A DNA stretch of 64,000 nucleotides from positions 1 through 64,000 of the forward strand of contig DATHRZ010000102.1 in the NCBI GenBank assembly GCA_035464655.1, read 5' to 3'. Position 1 is the stretch's first letter. Each line of letters opens with the position of its first letter. Under the pieces are notes generated by a model, which was given only the letters and a program-made list of their open reading frames with translations, searched no databases and was not told the DNA's origin. Positions 61,652-64,000 of the stretch are shown in pieces. Made by a program: the position numbers and the translations under genes. Origin of the DNA: JARFPW01 sp035464655 (GTDB lineage: Bacteria; Gemmatimonadota; Gemmatimonadetes; Palauibacterales; Palauibacteraceae).

Positions 61652-61680
61652 ATGATAGACGGCAGATGGTCGGATCGAAA
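61652..61680 (-). promoter_or_regulatory. Putative promoter of the EF-G-like gene
   Basis: TTTCGA, a 17-base spacer and TATCAT (five of six matches to the consensus -10) lie about 60 bases before the ATG. The -35 box is inside GATCG-AAAGC-CGATC, a 5-bp inverted repeat (61673-61687). Confidence 0.5.
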
Positions 61681-61706
61681 GCCGATCGCCCGGCGGCGCG
61701 GGCGCT

Positions 61707-62609
61707 TCAGGCCCGTCCGTCGGGCCGTGAGCGGTAGTCACGGCTCATCTGGTCGAGAAAGGCCTGTTCGTCGGCACTGAGAGCGTCGATTCCCTGCTCG
61801 CGGATCTTGTCGAGAATCCGGTCCACCTCGTCGAGGTCGTCGCCTGCGGGACGGCCACGGCGTCGGGAACCCGGCTCACGGTGCACCGGACGGGGGGCGG
61901 TCCCGCGGCGCGTGCGGCGCCGCAGGGCGCGGAACCGGGCCGCCAGCCCGGCGCCGAACTGCAGGTAGACGACCCCGGTCACGAGGCCCCCGAGATGCGC
62001 CCAGTGCGCGACGCTCCCGCCGCCGGCCTGCATGGTCGCCAGCAGCGCAAACAGTCCGAGCACGCCGACCATCCACTTGGCCTTCACGGGCAGAACTCCC
62101 CAGATGTAAATCGGAGCGTCCGGCCACTTCCAGGCGAAAGCGAGCATCACGCCGAACACCGCGCCCGAGGCGCCGATCACGCGCGGCGTGCCGATCAAAC
62201 CGATCAGCAGCACGGCCGTGAGCGCGGCGCCTACACCGCAGATCAGGTAGTAGCGGATGAACGCCGTGCCGCCCATCTCGCGTTCCAGCGGCGGGCCGAA
62301 GAAGAACACGCCCACCATGTTGAACAGCACGTGCATGAAGCCGCCGTGCACGAACATGTACGTGAGGGGCGACCAGGGGCGGGTGAGGACGGTGGCGACC
62401 GAGAACCCGAACAGGTCGGACGCGAGGCGCGCCGGCAGGATGCCGAGCGCCATCACGAGCCATACGGCGAAGTTGACGGCCAGGAGGCGCCTCACCCACG
62501 GCGTCAGGTGCCCGGCGAACGGCCCGCCACCGAAGCCGCCGCGGCCGCCCCAGCCACCCCCACCGCCCCGGCCCGTTCGCTCGTCGTATCTCCGATCGGC
62601 CAGGCCCAT
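61707..62609 (-). CDS. Rhomboid-family intramembrane serine protease
   Basis: Rhomboids cut transmembrane substrates inside the membrane. The 300-residue protein has about six helices with HVLFNMVGVFFFG (oxyanion-region His and Asn), GASGAVFG with the catalytic Ser148, and SVAHWAHLGGLVTG with the catalytic His205. A Gly-rich N-terminus (residues 13-29) and a C-terminal cytosolic tail of about 75 residues are extra. The tail ends in a helical stretch, DEVDRILDKIREQGIDALSA, found behind many bacterial rhomboids. Substrate unknown. Confidence 0.92.
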   Translation of the reverse strand: MGLADRRYDERTGRGGGGGWGGRGGFGGGPFAGHLTPWVRRLLAVNFAVWLVMALGILPARLASDLFGFSVATVLTRPWSPLTYMFVHGGFMHVLFNMVGVFFFGPPLEREMGGTAFIRYYLICGVGAALTAVLLIGLIGTPRVIGASGAVFGVMLAFAWKWPDAPIYIWGVLPVKAKWMVGVLGLFALLATMQAGGGSVAHWAHLGGLVTGVVYLQFGAGLAARFRALRRRTRRGTAPRPVHREPGSRRRGRPAGDDLDEVDRILDKIREQGIDALSADEQAFLDQMSRDYRSRPDGRA

Positions 62610-62611
62610 GC

Positions 62612-63661
62612 TCAGGATCCCGGGGCCGCGCTCGAGCCGCTACCGGCCCGCCGGCGGCACGCCCCCGTCGCGAGCCGCTCGCACAGGTCGGGAAACGGGA
62701 TCCCCGCCGCACCGGCAGCCTTCGGAACGAGGCTCGTGGCCGTCATGCCCGGCAGGCTGTTCGCCTCGAGGCACCAGAAGGAACCGTCGGGGTGACGGCG
62801 GAAGTCGATCCGGCTGAGCGATTCCTGGCGCAACGCCTCGAAAGCGCGAACCGCGAGGCGCTCCAGCTCGGCCGTCTCGTCGGGGGCGAGCTCGGCGGGA
62901 ACGACGTAGCGCGACCGGCCGGGCGTGTACTTCGACTCGTAGTCGTAGATGTCCCCGTCCGGAATGATCTCCACCACCGGCAGCGCCTCGCCGTCGAGCA
63001 CGGTCACGGTCAGCTCGCGCCCGGGTACGAACGCCTCGCACAGGACGTCGGCATCGTAGCGCGCGGCCAGTTCGAGGGCCCCCGGGAGCTCGGCGGCCGA
63101 GCGAACGACCGTGAGCCCGACGGTCGAGCCCCCGCCGGCCGGTTTTACGACGAGCGGCAGCCCGAGGACCTCGACCAGGTCGGCCGGCACGGTACCGGGA
63201 GGCGTCCACGCCGGGGTCGGCACGTCGGCCCACGCGAGCAGCTCCTTCGAGACCCGCTTGTCGAAGGCGATGGCACTCCCCAGCACCCCCGACCCGGTAT
63301 ACGGCAGGCCGGCCACGTCGAGCAGCGCCTGAACCCGGCCGTTCTCGCCGTCGCCGCCATGCAGCGCGAGAAACACGACGTCGGCCTCGCGCAGCGCCGG
63401 CAGCTCGGCGAGCGACGCGCCGAGCGCGATCCGCCCCATCTCGCGGAGCTCGTCGAGCGACGGCGGAGCGAGCCCGACTTCGCCGCCCAGGTAGCGGGCT
63501 TCGTCGTCGGGCGGAATCGCGCCGTACGCCGGATCGACGGGCACCACCATGTGGCCGCGGCTGCGCAGGGCCTCGACGATCGCACGGCCCGAGGCCAGCG
63601 ACACCCGTCGCTCCTCGCTCGTACCGCCAAGCAGGACGGCGATCGTCAGGGGGTCGTTCAC
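62612..63661 (-). CDS. ddl: D-alanine--D-alanine ligase
   Basis: Ddl joins two D-Ala for peptidoglycan. The 349-residue ATP-grasp enzyme has VLLGGTSEERRVSLASGRAI, VVFLALHGGDGENGRVQALL, LPLVVKPAGGGSTVGL (usually KPxxxGSS) and EAFVPGRELTV. SRIDFRRHPDGSFWCLEANS follows, where the usual reading is EVNTLPGMT; here it is EANSLPGMT. A Gly/Ser/Ala-rich tail follows. It starts with GTG overlapping the upstream stop as GTGA. The small changes do not touch the metal ligands I can see. Confidence 0.93.
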   Translation of the reverse strand: MNDPLTIAVLLGGTSEERRVSLASGRAIVEALRSRGHMVVPVDPAYGAIPPDDEARYLGGEVGLAPPSLDELREMGRIALGASLAELPALREADVVFLALHGGDGENGRVQALLDVAGLPYTGSGVLGSAIAFDKRVSKELLAWADVPTPAWTPPGTVPADLVEVLGLPLVVKPAGGGSTVGLTVVRSAAELPGALELAARYDADVLCEAFVPGRELTVTVLDGEALPVVEIIPDGDIYDYESKYTPGRSRYVVPAELAPDETAELERLAVRAFEALRQESLSRIDFRRHPDGSFWCLEANSLPGMTATSLVPKAAGAAGIPFPDLCERLATGACRRRAGSGSSAAPGS

Positions 63662-64000
63662 AGGAATCCGTTCTCCTCCATCCAGGCGTCGTCGTACAGC
63701 TTCGACAGGTAGCGTTCGCCGGTGTCGCAGAACAGCGCGACGACGCAGGCGTCCGGATCGTCGGCCTCGGCGGCCACCTCGAGGGCCACGCTGACGATCA
63801 GGCCGGTCGAACCGCCGGCCAGCATGCCTTCTTCGCGCGTGATCCGGCGCGCCATGCGAAACGCCGTCCCGTCGTCCACCGTGCGGAACTCGTCGACCAC
63901 GTCGATGTCGAGGGTGCCGGGAATCTTGTCGTTGCCCACGCCCTCGACCTTGTAGCGCTCGCCCTCGATCAGCTCGCCCGTACGCTTGTAGTGCGCGTAG
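63658..64000 (-). CDS. Cysteine synthase / cystathionine beta-synthase-like PLP enzyme, C-terminal part
   Basis: The frame is open from the window edge, so the N-terminal part with the PLP lysine is outside. The visible 114 residues read YKVEGVGNDKIPGTLDID, then EEGMLAGGSTGLIVSVALEVA, VVALFCDTGERYLSKLYDD and a stop after EENGFL. These are typical of fold-type II beta-synthases: GGSTG binds the PLP phosphate region and CDTGERYLS is the conserved end. Cysteine synthase and cystathionine beta-synthase cannot be told apart from this part. Confidence 0.88.
   Translation of the reverse strand, partial: YAHYKRTGELIEGERYKVEGVGNDKIPGTLDIDVVDEFRTVDDGTAFRMARRITREEGMLAGGSTGLIVSVALEVAAEADDPDACVVALFCDTGERYLSKLYDDAWMEENGFL

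Overview
This is a gene-dense, GC-rich (roughly two-thirds GC) bacterial chromosome segment, read almost entirely on the minus strand. It encodes a diderm cell: an Omp85/BamA protein, a TamB-like protein, Lgt, diaminopimelate decarboxylase and D-Ala-D-Ala ligase are all present. The mix of an Rnf complex, 2-oxoacid:ferredoxin oxidoreductases and this housekeeping order fits Gemmatimonadota or a neighbouring lineage. That placement is inference; no 16S rRNA or other decisive marker is in the window.

Region 1 (1-4.7 kb): the end of an LVIVD-repeat protein, an unrecognised polytopic membrane protein and a CaiB/BaiF CoA-transferase on the plus strand, then a secreted M14 zinc carboxypeptidase on the minus strand. 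The peptidase is flanked by two gene remnants: the N-terminus of an adenylyl-cyclase/TPR-type protein and the N-terminus of an M20 peptidase.

Region 2 (4.7-20.4 kb): one tightly overlapping minus-strand cluster behind a tRNA-Lys gene: korA, korB, an unrecognised 339-residue gene, rnfB, a giant pyruvate:ferredoxin oxidoreductase, rnfC, rnfD, rnfG, rnfE, rnfA, a 48-residue Cys-rich membrane peptide, apbE and a Cys-rich zinc-ribbon protein. The genes describe one circuit: 2-oxoglutarate and pyruvate are oxidised, ferredoxin is reduced, and Rnf passes the electrons to NAD+ while pumping ions. ApbE would flavinylate RnfD and RnfG. This is the most interesting system in the window. It contains an unknown gene, a candidate Rnf maturation peptide, a PFOR fused to an extra ferredoxin domain, and an rnfE that appears to start with CTG.

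Region 3 (20.4-30.2 kb): a secreted hypothetical protein on the plus strand, then the minus-strand ffh-rpsP-rimM-trmD-rplS-rnhB operon and, upstream of it, trpS-hydroxyacid dehydrogenase-dapA family-purA. Ribosomal proteins S16 and L19 both carry long Ala/Glu/Asp-rich tails. A near-consensus promoter overlaps the purA stop, and a terminator-like hairpin lies between that promoter and ffh.

Region 4 (30.1-39.2 kb): a GC-repetitive spacer holding a possible HNH-endonuclease tail, an inositol-monophosphatase family gene (plus), and a minus-strand run htpX, lipid-kinase family, lysA, uvrA, PspB-like, YbjN-like, pspA.

Region 5 (39.2-64 kb): a nearly gapless minus-strand series: cysteine synthase (cut by the window end), ddl, rhomboid, EF-G paralog, yebC, ruvCAB, queA, tgt, yajC, def, fmt, thiE/tenI, thiS, thiG, rsmB, PASTA protein, ybbR, tsaD, lgt, bamA, tamB. 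Many neighbours share stop/start bases as ATGA, GTGA or TTGA, so translational coupling is likely the rule.
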